From: Heterodera schachtii
Taxonomy: Eukaryota; Nematoda; Chromadorea; Rhabditida; Heteroderidae
Direction of reading: 5' to 3'
Length of the DNA stretch: 64,000 nt
NCBI GenBank assembly: GCA_023374025.1
Contig: SIJG01000096.1
Coordinates: 507,273-571,272, forward strand
Of the stretch, positions 24,361-37,373 are shown piece after piece. Each line of letters begins with the position of its first letter. Within the stretch, counting starts at the first letter, position 1. The translations under genes and the position numbers were made by a program. The notes beneath the pieces are model-generated. The model made no database searches, was not told the origin of the DNA, and saw only the letters and a program-made list of their open reading frames with translations.

Positions 24361-24424
24361 CCCTCCGAACCCTGGGCTAAAAGATGCTGACTAGCGCAAT
24401 ACCGCTACACCACTGGACACCGTA
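24361..24424 (-). repeat. tRNA-like Pol III module (family 1)
   Basis: The minus strand reads GGTGTCCAGTGGTGTAGCGG (A-box region), then CTAGTCAGCATCTTTTAGC and CCAGGGTTCGG (B-box). It is nearly the same as 60603-60672 on the plus strand. The acceptor ends do not pair well, so it is probably a tRNA-derived repeat rather than a working gene. It abuts the end of the foldback at 23905-24360. Confidence 0.55.
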
Positions 24425-26518
24425 CTGAAGTCGATGAATCTCCAAATGATGTTTTTTTATTTTAGGCCATCATATTTCTATTTTTTTGGTGAAAAAATTG
24501 GGTTAAAAATTTATATATTTTTATTAACTGAAAGAACCGAAAACCCATAACCAAAAACCAGGGATTCCGATGGATGTTGCGAAAAAACGAGATTATATTT
24601 AATAAATAAAATTTTCATAGATTTTTAACATTTTTAGTTACTTAATACTTCAATTAATTGATCATTTCGATAAATTATCATTAATTTTTTTAAAAATGAT
24701 TATTTCATTATAAAAAACACAAATTATTAATTCACTTTTTAACAAATTTACCTTAATTGGCGTTCAGACAAAGTTATATAAATATAATCTGTGAATTAAA
24801 TATCTATCAAGCATAACATCGACAAATTAAACAATGAGTTTCTTATTAAATTGAAATTAACATTATGATAAAAAAATATTTTTTTATTCTAACGAACTAA
24901 TATGGCAAACCTATAACTAATATATTAAATTTTTTTAACGATATTTCATTAACTTTAAAAAAAATAAATAGTTAAATACGCATATAATGAGAAATGAAAT
25001 GGAAAAAAATTTTTTGAGTAAAAAGAAAATTAATTAAAAAATCCTTTGATAAATACTTTGTTATTGACCATTATTTCATATTTGTTTATTTGTTAATGTA
25101 TGTTAATAGCAAGCAATAAAAACAGAATTGCTTTCACCAAACAAATATATTAATTTTGCAACCCTACTAAGAATATTACATTAAAAAAATTGAATAAACT
25201 AAAAAAATAATTTTATAAACAAAATAACAAAAAATATAAAACATCTACTTTTTTTTTATGTTGTTGCCGGAATTTTTACCTATAATCAGCGTCAAATTCT
25301 ATTAATGTGCTATGTTATACTATGAAAAGGCATAACAAGTTTACCAATGGATGGTCAAGAAGATAAGCGAGAAAAGGACAATCATTAAATTGACATTAAT
25401 TTTAAGTCCGACCCATCATAGATAAGTTATAGCTAAAGCAGGATAAATTGGAATTTGCAAATAAATATTTAAAAATCTAAAGCTGTCTGAAAGAATAATC
25501 CGTGAAATAATATTTACAAAAACATTAATTTATTTTTTAAATTATCTAATTTAAAATCAATTATGCTTTTCCTTGTACATTTGTAAAATTTCTAGAATTA
25601 TTTATTATATATCTGAGTTACAAATAAATAATATTTGAAACCCACTAAATAAAATTTTATAAAAATTTCAATACAAATTTTCGCCCTCCCAATTGTCACT
25701 CTAATTTCACGTCCATTCTAATTCATTTTTTCAATTAAAGTATAAATGAATTCAACGTTAGTTGCATGAAACTATAATAATAATAATAATTTCATAAATT
25801 AATATGGTAATGAGGAATTAATGAAAAAGAAAATCATAATTAAAATCAAAATATAGCACAATTATAATTCAATCTAAATTAAAATCTGAAAATTCAAAAA
25901 TAAGTTAATGAGATGATAGATGACTGAATGAATCTAAATGTATTCATTGCAAAGGCTTAGGAATAAACAAATAATTGAAATTATTATTAATTTAAAATTA
26001 CATTTTTAGTTTAATTTTAGCCGCATTTGAAAATCACATTTTATAATTTTTATTATAATACTAAACGAATTTAGCACATTATTAATTATGAAAAAAGTGA
26101 TTTTTTGCGATAATTATTTATAATTAAAAATGGATATTTTTTGTTCAATATTATTTTTAATAGTCATTGAAATTTATTGCATAAATTCTTCTTTTTTTCT
26201 GTTAGTTTTTGACTTAAATTAGTCAAAATAGATTCAAAAAACAAAATTTTATATTTTGCAAAATGTCTTTTGTAGAGTCGAAATCTTTTTAAGGCTTTGT
26301 TAGATCGTTTTTAGAGTTCCGTCAGGAGTCTTATGTTGGGTGGTGTATTTTTGAGCGCTTGTTCATCCTTGTCCAAAGGTGAAATAGGCACCAGCGTAAT
26401 TGTGCCATGAAATCGGCGTGGGAAATGCATTTTTCAATTAACTTTAATATATTCATTCTGATTAAAATTATATTTATTGGCTTCATTTATTCATTTTTGG
26501 AGAGTATTTATATAGCCA
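24425..26518. other. A+T-rich stretch, no genes seen
   Basis: There are no ORFs above background, no arrays and no inverted repeats that I could support. Confidence 0.6.
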
Positions 26519-27171
26519 TACCCGGGGACCGGTAAATTGGTCACCAGAAAATTGGACACCGGAAAATTGGACACCAGAAAATTGGACATCAAGCGGAAAA
26601 CTGGACACCGCCGGAATTTTGGACACCGAAGGAAAATTGGACACCGGAAAACTGGACACCAAATTCCTAAAATAAATCCAGGAATTAGGTTGAAAAATAA
26701 ATTTTGTGTAGGGTAAATGGATTAATGAATTAAGGCACTTATTTGTTAGACTAAATTAGGCATTAAAACATGCACGATGATTGTTCAATATACCAAAAAT
26801 GCACGAAAATGGGCGATGATTATTCAATGTGTTAAATTGCATTAAAAAATGGCAATCCTATCTAAAAAAACTTTATTTCTTTCTTGATGAATGTTATGGT
26901 GGCTTCTTCTCCTGATGTTACAACAATAAAAACCTTAATTATTGCCATTTTATTACGCTTATAAAACACAGGTATGTGCAGACGAAAATAAAATCTTTTA
27001 GCCAAACCAAAATTTTTGCAAATTCATTTAATTTATTTATTTTTATATCCAATAGTGTCCAATTTTCCGATGTCCAAATTTCCATTAGTGTCCAATTTTC
27101 TAGTGTCCAATTTTCGGTGTCCAATTTTCTGGTGTCCAACTTTCCGGTGTTCAATTTACCGGGAGCCCCTG
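26519..27171. mobile_element. Foldback MITE with GGAAAATTGGACACC arrays
   Basis: About eight units of GGAAAATTGGACACC (26530-26663) face about seven inverted units (27055-27160), again spaced 15 or 18 bp. The right end, read inward, is CAGGGGCTCCCGGTAAATTG. The left is CCGGGGACCGGTAAATTG, so the ends are related and hAT-like (CAGGG). The unit differs from that at 23905-24360 only in its middle two bases (TG for CC). The minus and plus ORFs over the right array are artefacts of the repeat. Confidence 0.8.
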
Positions 27172-28310
27172 AATTACTTTATAAAATAATTAATAAAAAT
27201 GCTATTATTTTATCAATTTTCATCTTTTTGTGTTTCATCATTGCTAATTTAAAAAAAAAGATAAATTAGACTCAATAAATAATTTAATAATTTGATATTG
27301 TTAATTTTTACCGAAAATATTTTAAATTAAATTTTTAAATTATATTTATTAAATTTTGTCAATTTTCATTCTTATATAATTATAAATTAAAATTTGGAGG
27401 ATTTTCAAAACACAAGCATACTATTTTTGACTTTTTAAATTTTGGTCATAATATATCTAATTAAATTTTAATGTTTTAAAATTATATTGTTTTTAGTGAA
27501 TTTTTTTATTTAATAAGTTTATGCTGTATTTTTCTAAATTTCATTAAATTATTAATTAATTTAGCAATTTTAAAATGTTGTTAATTATTAAACCCAACTA
27601 CTTGATTGGTTAGTTTTGGCGATTTACCCGTTCAAAAATTCAAGTCTATATCATAATATTTTCATTTTATATAGGGTTTAAAATGTTTGTGCAAACGCAA
27701 TTAGTCAAAACTTTTGCCATAATAAAAATTTAAAAAATGTTAATTAATATTATTTTAATTTAATCTTTAAATTAATATTTTTTTAATATTTTTGGCAAGC
27801 AAACAATTTGTATGCTTATTAGCAAAAAAAAATTTAATTTATTTTTGGGACATGTTTTTTTTTAATAATATTTCACAAGTGACGCGGCGACTTTTAGAAG
27901 CATTTTGCCAAACCCACTGCATTTTTTTGGTACTGAAGATTAAATTTTGAAAATAATTAAATTAAATAAATTATTGTTAAAACTAATAAATTTGGGATCC
28001 CAGATTTATGTAGAGAGTAATTTATGTTTTACAATTCACCCGTGCTCTAAAAAAACTTTTTATTATTTTTTACATAAATTTTTTCTTTCGAATTTGAAAA
28101 TTCTGATATAAAATTTTTTTCGATAACAAAGTATTTTTTAATTTCTGAATATACTTGAACAATTGCTGATGCGAATAAGGTATTGGTAGTGGTGAATATG
28201 AAAATATAATGATTATAATTAGATTTTCCAATTTAATACAAGCCATATTTTTTCAATTCTGATTTTATTTTTCATTTCAATGGAGATATACTGTTCTATA
28301 ATTACTGTGT
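27172..28310. other. A+T-rich stretch, no genes seen
   Basis: There is no supported feature. One higher-GC word lies near 27883-27895 (GTGACGCGGCGAC) without context. Confidence 0.55.
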
Positions 28311-28317
28311 TTAAATT

Positions 28318-28573
28318 TTAACATGTATGAGTAATAAATGTTAAATTGGGTTTCCAACCAGTCCATATTCCCAAGAACCTTCGCAAAGTTGCATTTGGTC
28401 GTATTATATTTAAAGCAAAAATATGAATTAAAAATTTTACAAATCTTCCTACCTGTTCCTTGACCATTCCATAAAGGTGCGCGGCTTCCGGTGCCGGTCG
28501 GCTAGTCCGTTTGAGCGCTCTTCTATTTTCGTAATCCCTACAATCAGATGCGTCATCAGTTTGCCGATTTCCT
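28318..28573 (-). CDS. Possible last exons of an unknown gene
   Basis: A patch at 28452-28573 is far less A+T-rich than its surroundings and ends with AAGGAACAG then GTAGGA, a strong splice donor. An acceptor TGCGAAG at about 28380 would close an intron of about 74 bp and open a second exon. Two frames are open across both exons. One reads KEEIGKLMTHLIVGITK into FLGIWTGWKPN and stops at 28318-28320. The other reads DDASDCRDYENRRALKRTSR into VLGNMDWLETQ. AATAAAAT on the minus strand near 28268-28275 would serve for polyadenylation. I recognise no domain and cannot choose the frame. Confidence 0.3.
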
Positions 28574-29016
28574 CTTTCAAAAATGCGCATTTAAATATAT
28601 TATTTTCATTTAATTTTGAATGATTTTTATTTTTGATGAAATATATATATATATATGTATGTAATCTATTTTCATTTATAAATCATATAAAATATCTTTA
28701 ATTAACGGATAATTTATGATAATTTTTATTATCTATGTTTTTTTATCGTTCTTCAATTACTTTAAATAAAATATTTATCGATAACTTTTTTTAACAATCA
28801 TTTAAAAATTTGTCTTTTGTAAACAATCGTTTCTCTTGTGCATTTATTTACTTTATTACACTTAATCAATTTTTCTTAAAATTTGGTTTATCTATTATTT
28901 CAGATATTTATTTTATTTTATCCGTTTTGTATTTAGTATTTTTACTCAGTTGGAAGTAATTTTATTTTATTTTAAAGATTCTTTCAAAATAAATCTCTAT
29001 ATTATGAGGAAATATT

Positions 29017-29560
29017 CAGGGATGGGCCAAATTGGAAAATAAAATGCGAAACGCGAAATTTGCAAAAATAAAAATACAAAATGAAAATAAATGCGAAACG
29101 CGAAATACCAAAAAACGCGAAATTGCGAAACGCGAAACGCGAAAACGAAATTTATTCTACAACATTTTTAAGACTCAAAATTATAAAGCAAAAATCATTT
29201 TTTGTAAAATTTTATTCCAAATTTTAAAAATCAATAAAAAACTTTTTTGAGGCGCGCTTTTTCCAAAAACTTTTTGGGCAGAGGGGGCAGGCGGTGCCGA
29301 TAGGCGCCGCCGGGAAAATTTTTGAAAATTTAAAAAATTTGTTGACAGATTTTCACAAAAAATGATCAAATTTTGCGATTTTTATATCATTTTTCTAAGG
29401 AAAAATAAGAGTTTAGGGGCGCGGCGGTGCCAATATGCGCCGCTGGGAACAGATTTTCACCAAAAACTTACCAAATTTTGCGATTTTGGGCCATTTACCT
29501 ATTAAAAAAATAGGAGTTTTGGGGGGCGCGGCGGTGCCGATAGGCGCCGCCGGAGGAAAA
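29017..29560 (+). mobile_element. hAT-like end with GCGAAAC array and three GC hairpins
   Basis: It begins CAGGGATGGGCCAAATTGG. From 29045 to 29150 there are many GCGAAACGCGAAA words. The first hairpin core GGCGGTGCCGATAGGCGCCG starts at 29290, 273 bp from the end. Two more cores lie at 29423 and 29530, each preceded by TAGGAGTTTTGGGG-like or GAGTTTAGGGGCG text and followed by AAA-rich DNA. The repeated hairpin segments have a period of about 110-130 bp. There is no transposase, and the far end is not identified. Confidence 0.6.
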
Positions 29561-32394
29561 ATAGGAAATTTTGATCATTTATAAACAAGTTTACACTAAT
29601 AATTAGCCAGTTTAAAGGTAAAATTTTGAAAAATTTTTGCGGAATTTAATCCAATTCTTAGGGGTGTAAAAGTCGTGTCAGAAGAAATTGAGTTTTAAGT
29701 TTCAAATCTAATAATTTGAGTTTTGATTTATGCAATGTCAAAAATCTTGCGCGCGCTTTAATTTTTGCTTAGTGATTTATATTTATGTTTATTTATTTAT
29801 CTGCATGATATTAACAAGTTAAACATGTTTCACTGGCAGCTTTATTTGCAGCAGTTATGAATTTTGATGGGAGCTTTGAACCTTTATATATTTATTTTAT
29901 TAATTTTGTTGTTCAGCATATTTAACCTTTAAATATTTATTAAAGACTTTTTTTAATAAATATTTTTATCTTTCAAAAAATTTAATTATTTTCAATTAAC
30001 ATTTGATTTAGCGCACTGGTGATTTAGAAAAATTAAAGTTTGTTTTTATTTTATTAATTAATTTATTTTTATTTGGTCAGTAATTTTATTATATTTTTAA
30101 AATAGGAAATTTTAAAGAGAATTGCTCTTATTTCAGAATTTTTATCTGGGTTTAAAGATTTGTTAATTTATAAATATAATCAATGAGTCTGACATGTCTC
30201 GCGAAATAATTTTTTTTGTTAGAATTATTCGAATTTTTATTTTCTTAAAATTAGGTTCCAATACACCGGCTTTTCGTAATAATTTATGTTCTGATTTTTG
30301 GAGATTATAAATATTTTGAATAAAATAAAATTTTTAAAGAATTAAACATAAAAACAAACCCGAAAAACAAAAAAATGTTTTTTAAAAGATTTTGTAAGGA
30401 AGAAAACGAATCACTTGCTAAAGATATTTTATTTGAATTTTTTCCCATAATTTGTCAAGAGAACAATAGCAATGGAAAAGTCATTAGGAGTAAAAGATGA
30501 TAATGTAAAAATTGTCATTTCGGAGTAGGTATTTTTGAAAGCTGATTTAAAGAAAATAGAAACAGAGACAGAAAAAATCTGATTAAATAGAGCGAGGTTA
30601 GTCTTGACAAATCATAGCATCCAAAAATAAAACACTAAAATATTAAATGGCAAAACTATTTTAAAAATAAACTCTTCTAAGGTATTAGAAAGTATTTGTT
30701 TACACTAAAAATGGTAAATATACAATAAATAAGTTTTTCATTTTGCAGAAGTCTAACATTTTTTTGACTTTCATTGAAATACTTTATTTGTGCGAATTAG
30801 TTAAGAATTAATTTTTAAATGTTCTTCAAAATTAAAGTTAATCGATTTTTTCATTCAGATCACTTATAGTGATACCGCAAATTATAGGTTATCATATCAA
30901 TTAAATTTTGGCTGTATTAGAATTAAATAAGTTTTGTTTAATTTTTCATAATTTGTTCTCCGATTGTAATGTCGAATGAATTTTATAGTACCGTTTTAAA
31001 CAATTTTATAATATGTTATTTCATTTTTCTTTTATTTTATTTTTAATTATGTCAAATTAATCTATACAACAATGACTTCCTCGAGGTAAAAATTTTAAAA
31101 TTTAACTCGTATTATAATGTTGTTTCGTATCCCGGCCGACTGGCACTAATTAGTCAATAATGAAATTATTAAGTAAATAAGAAAATATAAATATAACTCT
31201 TTGGTAAATTTCCCAAAATTTTTTTTTATGTTGTTTGTTTTCAAATAATTAGTTTCGACAAAAAAATTAACTTCACTAAATTCAACAAAACACATCTTAA
31301 TTTAATTTTAAATTTTGTAATAATGTTTTATACTAATTTTCATTTATATTTTTAGTTGAAGTGACAATTTTAAAATGGCTAAAATTTAGTAAATTGTTGT
31401 ATTAAAATTTTTTGTTTGAAATTTGAATTTATATTTGTTTAGTATTTTTTTATTCCATTTTACTTTTTATAATTCATCTTCGATTTGTTAAGTCACACAC
31501 CTGGAAAGAAGATTCTATTAACGCTGATATATCCTCGAACTGCGGGTGGAAAAAGAAACTGTTGTGTCCAAGTGGGTTAATTAATTTTTTTAAAAAATCA
31601 ACATATGTAATCTATTTTATATAAAAAATCATACAATTCTTTTAATTAACGTGGAATAAATTTTCTTACTGATCAATTTTTGAAATACAAGATGTTTTTA
31701 TTTTGTCTTTATCAATCGCAACAGATAGATTGTTTATCGATAACTCTTTTTATCAGTCAGTTAATAATTTGTCGTTTGCTAAACAGTCTTTTCATTTGTG
31801 CAATTTTTACTTAATTATATATGTTTAATTAATTTTTTTTTCTTAAATTCAGTTTGCATTCGGGCCTTAATAGCGGCAATTATATTAATTTATAAATTGT
31901 CAAAACTATAACATTGAGATTTAAATTAACATAATATTTTATAAAGCATTTACTTTTGGAAACATTTCAATTTTTTGAATTTACTTTTTTTAAAATATTC
32001 ATCCCAGTTCAATTTTTTTAGATTTATTTAAAAATATATTTAGAACATTGTCGACGAGATTTTTACTCTTGTTTATTATTCTAAAATGCATTCACAAAAT
32101 CTGAAAATCTGTAAGACAAAATACATCAGTTCTCTAGTATAAATTTATTTTAAAACTTTAAAAGTTCGACTCAAATTGATAGACAGACAAATTTTAAAAT
32201 ATTTTTAGCATCGATTAATATAATAATTGAGAAGCTAATTATATTATATAACTTTTAAGCGATATCGTTTTAAAGGAATATGGATTATCTACTTTAAATG
32301 TGGTAGAAATTAAGTTCAATTTATTTATTGAACCTTTGGGTAACTAAATACAAAATTCGACCTAATGTCACGATTTTTAGGTTTTAACAACTTT
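29561..32394. other. A+T-rich stretch, no genes seen
   Basis: A short match to the ACACCCCTAAGAATT repeat occurs inverted at about 29660-29675. No other feature is supported. Confidence 0.5.
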
Positions 32395-32690
32395 TTTTTT
32401 GTTCAATTGTCTTCAAGAGGAGCTCAAAAACATATATGCGTTAAAATATTTCGATTCAGAATTCAGTATCGTTCACTAGAAATCACTATTTTTACGCTTC
32501 GTCACTAAAATAGTTAAAATTCATTATTTTGGAAATGCTTTTTCGACATTTTTTTTTGGAAAATTTCTTAACACAGCAATAAAAACGGAATGTAACCCCT
32601 AAAAATTGACCTAAAATTTTTCTAAAATTACACCTAAGAAATGAAAAAATTTTTCTCAAAAATTCATTTTTTGGCAACTCCAACTAGTGA
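32395..32690. repeat. Dispersed repeat shared with 60220-61813
   Basis: The left part (GAGGAGCTCAAAAA, then CACTAGAAATCACTATTTT and CGTCACTAAAATAGTTAAAA) matches 60255-60375. The right part (TTTTTTGGAAAATTTCTTAACA, cut here for length, with CACCTAAGAAATGAAAAAAT) matches 61590-61710 and 10690-10800. Here the two parts are contiguous; at 60.2-61.8 kb about 1.2 kb lies between them. The copy therefore shows the shorter state. No ORF belongs to it. Confidence 0.65.
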
Positions 32691-33942
32691 ATAAAAATTA
32701 TTTTTGTTTAATTATTGGCTGAAAATTATGTCACTATTTTGTTAAATTTTTAAAATACACTTTTCTTTATTTTTGTTTTTATTTCAATTTATAATATATA
32801 AAATTAAATCTGAACATAACATAGCTTGGTGCATTCTCTACAAAAAAATTGTTTTATTCTAATTAAGCTTTATTTCGTATTCTTTTGGTAGTATTAAGGT
32901 ATTTGCACCGTAATTTTTATTGATTTATGCGACCATGTAGCGATTGGCTATCTTTGCTTTTTTGATTTAGGAAACGTATTATCAGATATAGATTAATTAT
33001 CCATACGTTAGTCTTATAATTAAGCAAAAATAAATCGTAGAATCATGATAAAAAGTTTTCAAGCTTATCCTGCTTCATTTTCCAAGATCAACTGGTGGCT
33101 TGCGCTGAAGTGATATGCGCGCATGATTAAAAAATTGCAAGATAGATTTTTTATGTCAGCTGTAAAAGAAATAAGTTCAATTTTTTAATTAAAAAATTCA
33201 TATAATAGTAATATTTAAAAAATAAAATATTTTTATATTATTTTTTTTAAGTTACAACCCTAAGGCTGGAGCATCTGAAATAAAATTGGATAGGTTAGAG
33301 TGTTTGGCACTACATCCCCTCCTTAGCTTTTATTTTTTAATTTGTTATTGTTACTATAGTAAATTAATTTATTAATTAAAGCAATCTATGTTATTTCAAT
33401 CTTTAATGTACATATTTATTATGTTTAAAATTTTTCGCGATATTTATGTTTTTGTTTTTCCATAATTATTTTTCTTCCTGCATTTTTATTATTACATTGT
33501 TAATTTTTGTGCTTCGTTATTTTATTTGCACGTATTTTTAAATTTATGCAAATCGAGACAAATTGATTATTATAAATTATCCATTTTTTTTCTTGATTTC
33601 GTCCATTACTATTTCTCAATCGTTTTAAACTATTAATTCGAATAATTCAATTAGAAGCAATCCTTCTTGAAATAGCCAAAATTACTTTATTTGTTTTCTG
33701 ACACTGTAATTAAATATTTTTCATAGATTTAAATATTAGTTTCATGGGTTTACATTTACCCAAAAACTAAAATTTTTATCCACTTATGTGCTTTAAATTT
33801 ATTTAAATTTGCATATTACTTCAAAAATTAATATATTTAAATTTTTAGCAAATAGAAATTTTATTCTTTCGGCACTTTAAATTTTTACTTTTATTGCAAA
33901 TGTGACGATAATAAATTCTTTATTAATAATATTTGTCTCTAC
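32691..33942. other. A+T-rich stretch, no genes seen
   Basis: There is no ORF, array or RNA gene that I can support. Confidence 0.55.
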
Positions 33943-34145
33943 CAGCGATGGCACGGAATTCCGACTTCCGATTTCCGACATTTTTTGTGTCGGAATTCCG
34001 ATTTCCGAAAAAAAAGTCGTAAATTTTCGGAAATTTTTTTTTAATTTTTATTCAAAAAATTAGTAATTTTTGTACAATTTCTGTTAATAAATTGAACTTA
34101 AATTTTTAAAAATTTCCCGGCGGCGCCTATCGGCACCGCCGGACC
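33943..34145 (+). mobile_element. hAT-like end with TTCCGA array and GC hairpin
   Basis: It begins CAGCGATGGCACGGAATTCC. Six TTCCGA or inverse TCGGAA words follow within 80 bp. The hairpin core GGCGGCGCCTATCGGCACCG lies at 34119-34140. The distance from the CAG to the CCC before the hairpin is 173 bp; at 58863-59064 the equivalent distance is 172 bp. There is no ORF. Confidence 0.6.
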
Positions 34146-34369
34146 CTAAAAATCCTTTATTTTCTTGCAACATTTGCTCAAAAGCGAAAAATTTTGTCAT
34201 TTTTTAGACTTAAGAATTTTATATAATATTTTATTTAAATTATTTTTTATGATTGCCTTATGCATTTATAATATTTAAGTTTTTATCGGATATTTGGACC
34301 AGATAAATTTTTTTAATATAACTTGGCAAATTTATTGCGGTTATTTATCTCGTATATTGCTTTCTATGG

Positions 34370-34500
34370 GCAAATCTCATTTTTTGAACCCAAATGTCGG
34401 CATCCTTATGTGTCGGGTGAATAAAGTCGATCCCAGATGTCTGTTTCCCAAATGTCGAAAACACTTAAATTTTATCCTTAAATGTAGAGTCCCCATGATT
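34370..34500 (+). repeat. Degenerate CCNAAATGTCGG array
   Basis: About five loosely spaced words of the form CCCAAATGTCGG, CTTATGTGTCGG or CCTTAAATGT occur here. Layout and GTCGG content recall the arrays at 23905-24360, so this may be an eroded transposon end. The 86-codon ORF at 34294-34554 runs through it and is Cys/Met-rich for that reason. Confidence 0.3.
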
Positions 34501-34554
34501 ACAATTCAATTTATGATGAAATTGAATTTGAACTGCCAAATAAAGTGGAAATGA

Positions 34555-35514
34555 ATTAATAAATTATGTGAAGAGATTTCTTACAAAAAGCAACATGATG
34601 AAATAACTTGTTTTAAGGGAGCTGCAAACTTTGACCACCCATGATACTTTATAAATCAATTAATGTTATTTATATATTATAACCTTCTATAAATCTAAGA
34701 AACAAAAAAAGTATTTGTTTAAATTGAATTAAAGAAATTTTTCACTGCATGAAAAAATAATTCTTGATAAATGATAATGCATTTAAAATAGTTCTCCCAT
34801 GGAAAAATACGAAATGAAATTAATAGAAAAGTTCATAATGTTATTACGAAGCCGTTATCAAATTCTTTACTTTATACAAAAAATAAATTTAATTATATTA
34901 AAAATTTTGTAAATATGTTTATCCTGGTATTATTTATAAAATTTTAAGTTTATAAATTACTAAATAATACCTAAGTTTTTTCCAGTATGGTAGCAGATAA
35001 GAAAATTATTAAATTAAAATATGAATACGTAAATTAAAAATAACTTGTATTTAAAAAAAATTACTTAGGCTGAAGAAGTAATTGAATTATATTTGCAATT
35101 AATTTCAATTCGGATTTTAAAAGTATTACATAATTTTCATTAATTTTTAGTTTTATCTTATATTATTCGTGTATTCATTAATGCAAAACGGCTTTACCGC
35201 AAAATTATTATCTTTTAATTAAATTTCTTAATGTTCGTGTGTAAATTATATGTTATTACTATGAAATTATTAATTTCAATTAAAATTCTTTATGATTTAC
35301 TCAATTTAATTATTTAGATTTGCAGAAGAGATTAAGACTTAACGGAATAATTTAAGTAAATTTTTACATATGCCTAAATCAAAAATTATCATAATGCTGT
35401 TTATTTGTTTTTTAAATAAAAAAGCATTTCACGCTTTTATTAATTTTAATACTAATTTTAAACTGAATAAAACGCAGAGGAAAAAAAATTAAATACTAAT
35501 AAATAAGGAATTTA
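34555..35514. other. A+T-rich stretch, no genes seen
   Basis: No feature is supported. Confidence 0.55.
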
Positions 35515-35785
35515 TTTTTAGGCACAAAAATAGGCAATAAAATTTTTTATTAACGCTTTTTAGCTAGCAAAACCCATAAAAATTTTCAATTATAAATGAA
35601 ATTAATAAATATTTTAAAGATTTTTCAAAAAGAACAAAATTTGAACCAAAAATTTTTATTAAGAAAAAAATATTAAATTTCTGTGGATCAATTTTTGGGA
35701 AAAATTTCCTATTCTTAAAGGTGTATTTTTTGAAAAAATTTTCTTAGGCACAAAAACCGAAATAGGCAAAAATAGTTAATTTATA
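35515..35785 (-). repeat. Partial inverted copy of the 10484-11068 MITE
   Basis: AGGCACAAAAATAGGCAATA at 35520 and TTAGGCACAAAAACCG at about 35744 are the inverse of the TGCCTATTT/GTGCC words of that MITE. CTATTCTTAAAGGTGTATTT is an inverted, decayed copy of its internal CACCCCTAAGAAT segment. The outer GGGCTTCC ends are missing. Confidence 0.5.
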
Positions 35786-37109
35786 TTAATTTCTATTCGT
35801 TACGTTTATTTTTTAATAAATTTTAACTGATTAATTAAATATAATTATTAGCTTCGCTTAAATTAAACTAGATTTTCCAATTATTTTTTACTGCACCTCG
35901 TCAAGGGCAGATCATATCAAGTTCAAGCTGTTGTCCAGTCACGTTTTTAACGAATTTGGTATTATTATTTTCATTTTTAAAATTATTTCTATACTATTTT
36001 AAATACATTATTGAAATACCTCGGACAAGTTTTCTATATTTTTCTATTATGTAATAATCATTTTTGTATTTGTTGGTTTGAAGAAATATATATAAAGTTA
36101 AATCAATAAAAATAAAGATATAAAACTTGATTATCACATTTGGATATTAGTAATTAAATTTTTATGTTTGGAGTAGTTGTTTTTTAAAATGGAAAAATTA
36201 AAATTTAATTAAAATTTATAAATATCATATAGATCTCATGGCATCGCATCGGTAAGGCTAATTATGATTATGTTTGCAGTCTCTTTTTTTTGTCTTCGAA
36301 AAGTTTTTTAAAATTTTTTATTTTTTCCAGAATTGTTTTTGTTTAAACCTTTTTAATTTTTCCGTTTAGTTTAAATTTACATACATCGTCTAAATTTAGC
36401 TGAAATAATTTTAAAATATTTTGCATGCTTTGAAGCGCGATTCATTATGTGTTTATTCGTTTTTAATTATGTAAATAAATAATACCTTCATAGTGCTTTA
36501 TTAATAAAATTCTTTTTTCATTTCCCATGGTAAATATCATCGTTCGAATCGTGTATTTTCAAAGCATCTTTTGAAAAGCTAAAAAATTGATTGTATAAAT
36601 TTTTAAGTAATTTTTCTTTAAAATGATATATAAATTTTTTAAAGTAATTTTTCTTTAAAACAAACTTTCGGAAAAATGGAAATGTTAATTACATATATTA
36701 AATTAAAAAATGTTTGTTTATGTTTATTTTAAAAGGTATTTACAAATATTTCCATGATATGTTAGACATTTTCCTTCTAATATTACGTGTAATGAAATAT
36801 AATGGACAGTAATCTAAGATTGTTTTCAAGATTTAGTATGATGGCTGAATATTTATTGCATAAAGCTTATTTTTGTACTGTTCTGAATTTATCTTCTTCG
36901 CTTGTGTAAAGTATTGTATTCACTTGATCCAAGTGGAAAATTTTTTGCAATGAAAAGGCTTTTATTGATTTCTTGATTTTGAAAAGTTAAACTAAAAAAA
37001 AATAATCAATATTAAAATGTGCATAAATTGAGTTTCTTGTTGATAAAAGTAAAACACAAAAACCATCGAATAATCAATTATAAATTTTATTCGCAAAATC
37101 TAATTAAAT
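35786..37109. other. A+T-rich stretch with one 35-bp duplication
   Basis: TTTAAGTAATTTTTCTTTAAAA (shown here as a consensus) is repeated in tandem at about 36600-36662. No gene is seen. Confidence 0.5.
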
Positions 37110-37195
37110 CCTTTCCGTTTCCCGTCCCGTCCGTTATTTTGAATTCCCGTTCCCGTCAATTTTTCTCAAAAAAACGGGAATAAAATGAACTGTAA
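37110..37195. repeat. TTCCCGTCCCG patch
   Basis: TTCCGTTTCCCGTCCCGTCC, then GAATTCCCGTTCCCGTCAAT and AAAACGGGAATAAAAT, form a small array like that at 58182-58369. A related TTTCCCGACCGGATTC word occurs at about 37845. It is probably an eroded transposon end. Confidence 0.4.
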
Positions 37196-37308
37196 GAATG
37201 GGGGTTTGATTTGTGAGTGAAAAATTAGAGAAGGAAATTGGAGGGAAAGGGGAACTTTTTGAAAAAAAATTAATTATTTTTATTTTGTTAATTCTTTCAT
37301 ATAAATAT

Positions 37309-37373
37309 GTGGCCTAGTGGCTAACTCTTTTGCTTTTCATTTTTTGTCGTTTGGGTTCAATTCCCTCATTGGA
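37309..37373 (+). repeat. tRNA-like Pol III module (family 2)
   Basis: GTGGCCTAGTGGCTAACTC (A-box) is followed, about 35 bases on, by TTGGGTTCAATTCCC (B-box with a 3-4 bp T stem). It is closely similar to 55897-55970. The middle is T-rich, with no clear anticodon arm. Confidence 0.5.

Noticed and set aside
23905..27171. CRISPR-like look of the 15/18-bp arrays
   Set aside because: Units are adjacent without unique spacers, inverted at two element ends, and in eukaryotic DNA.
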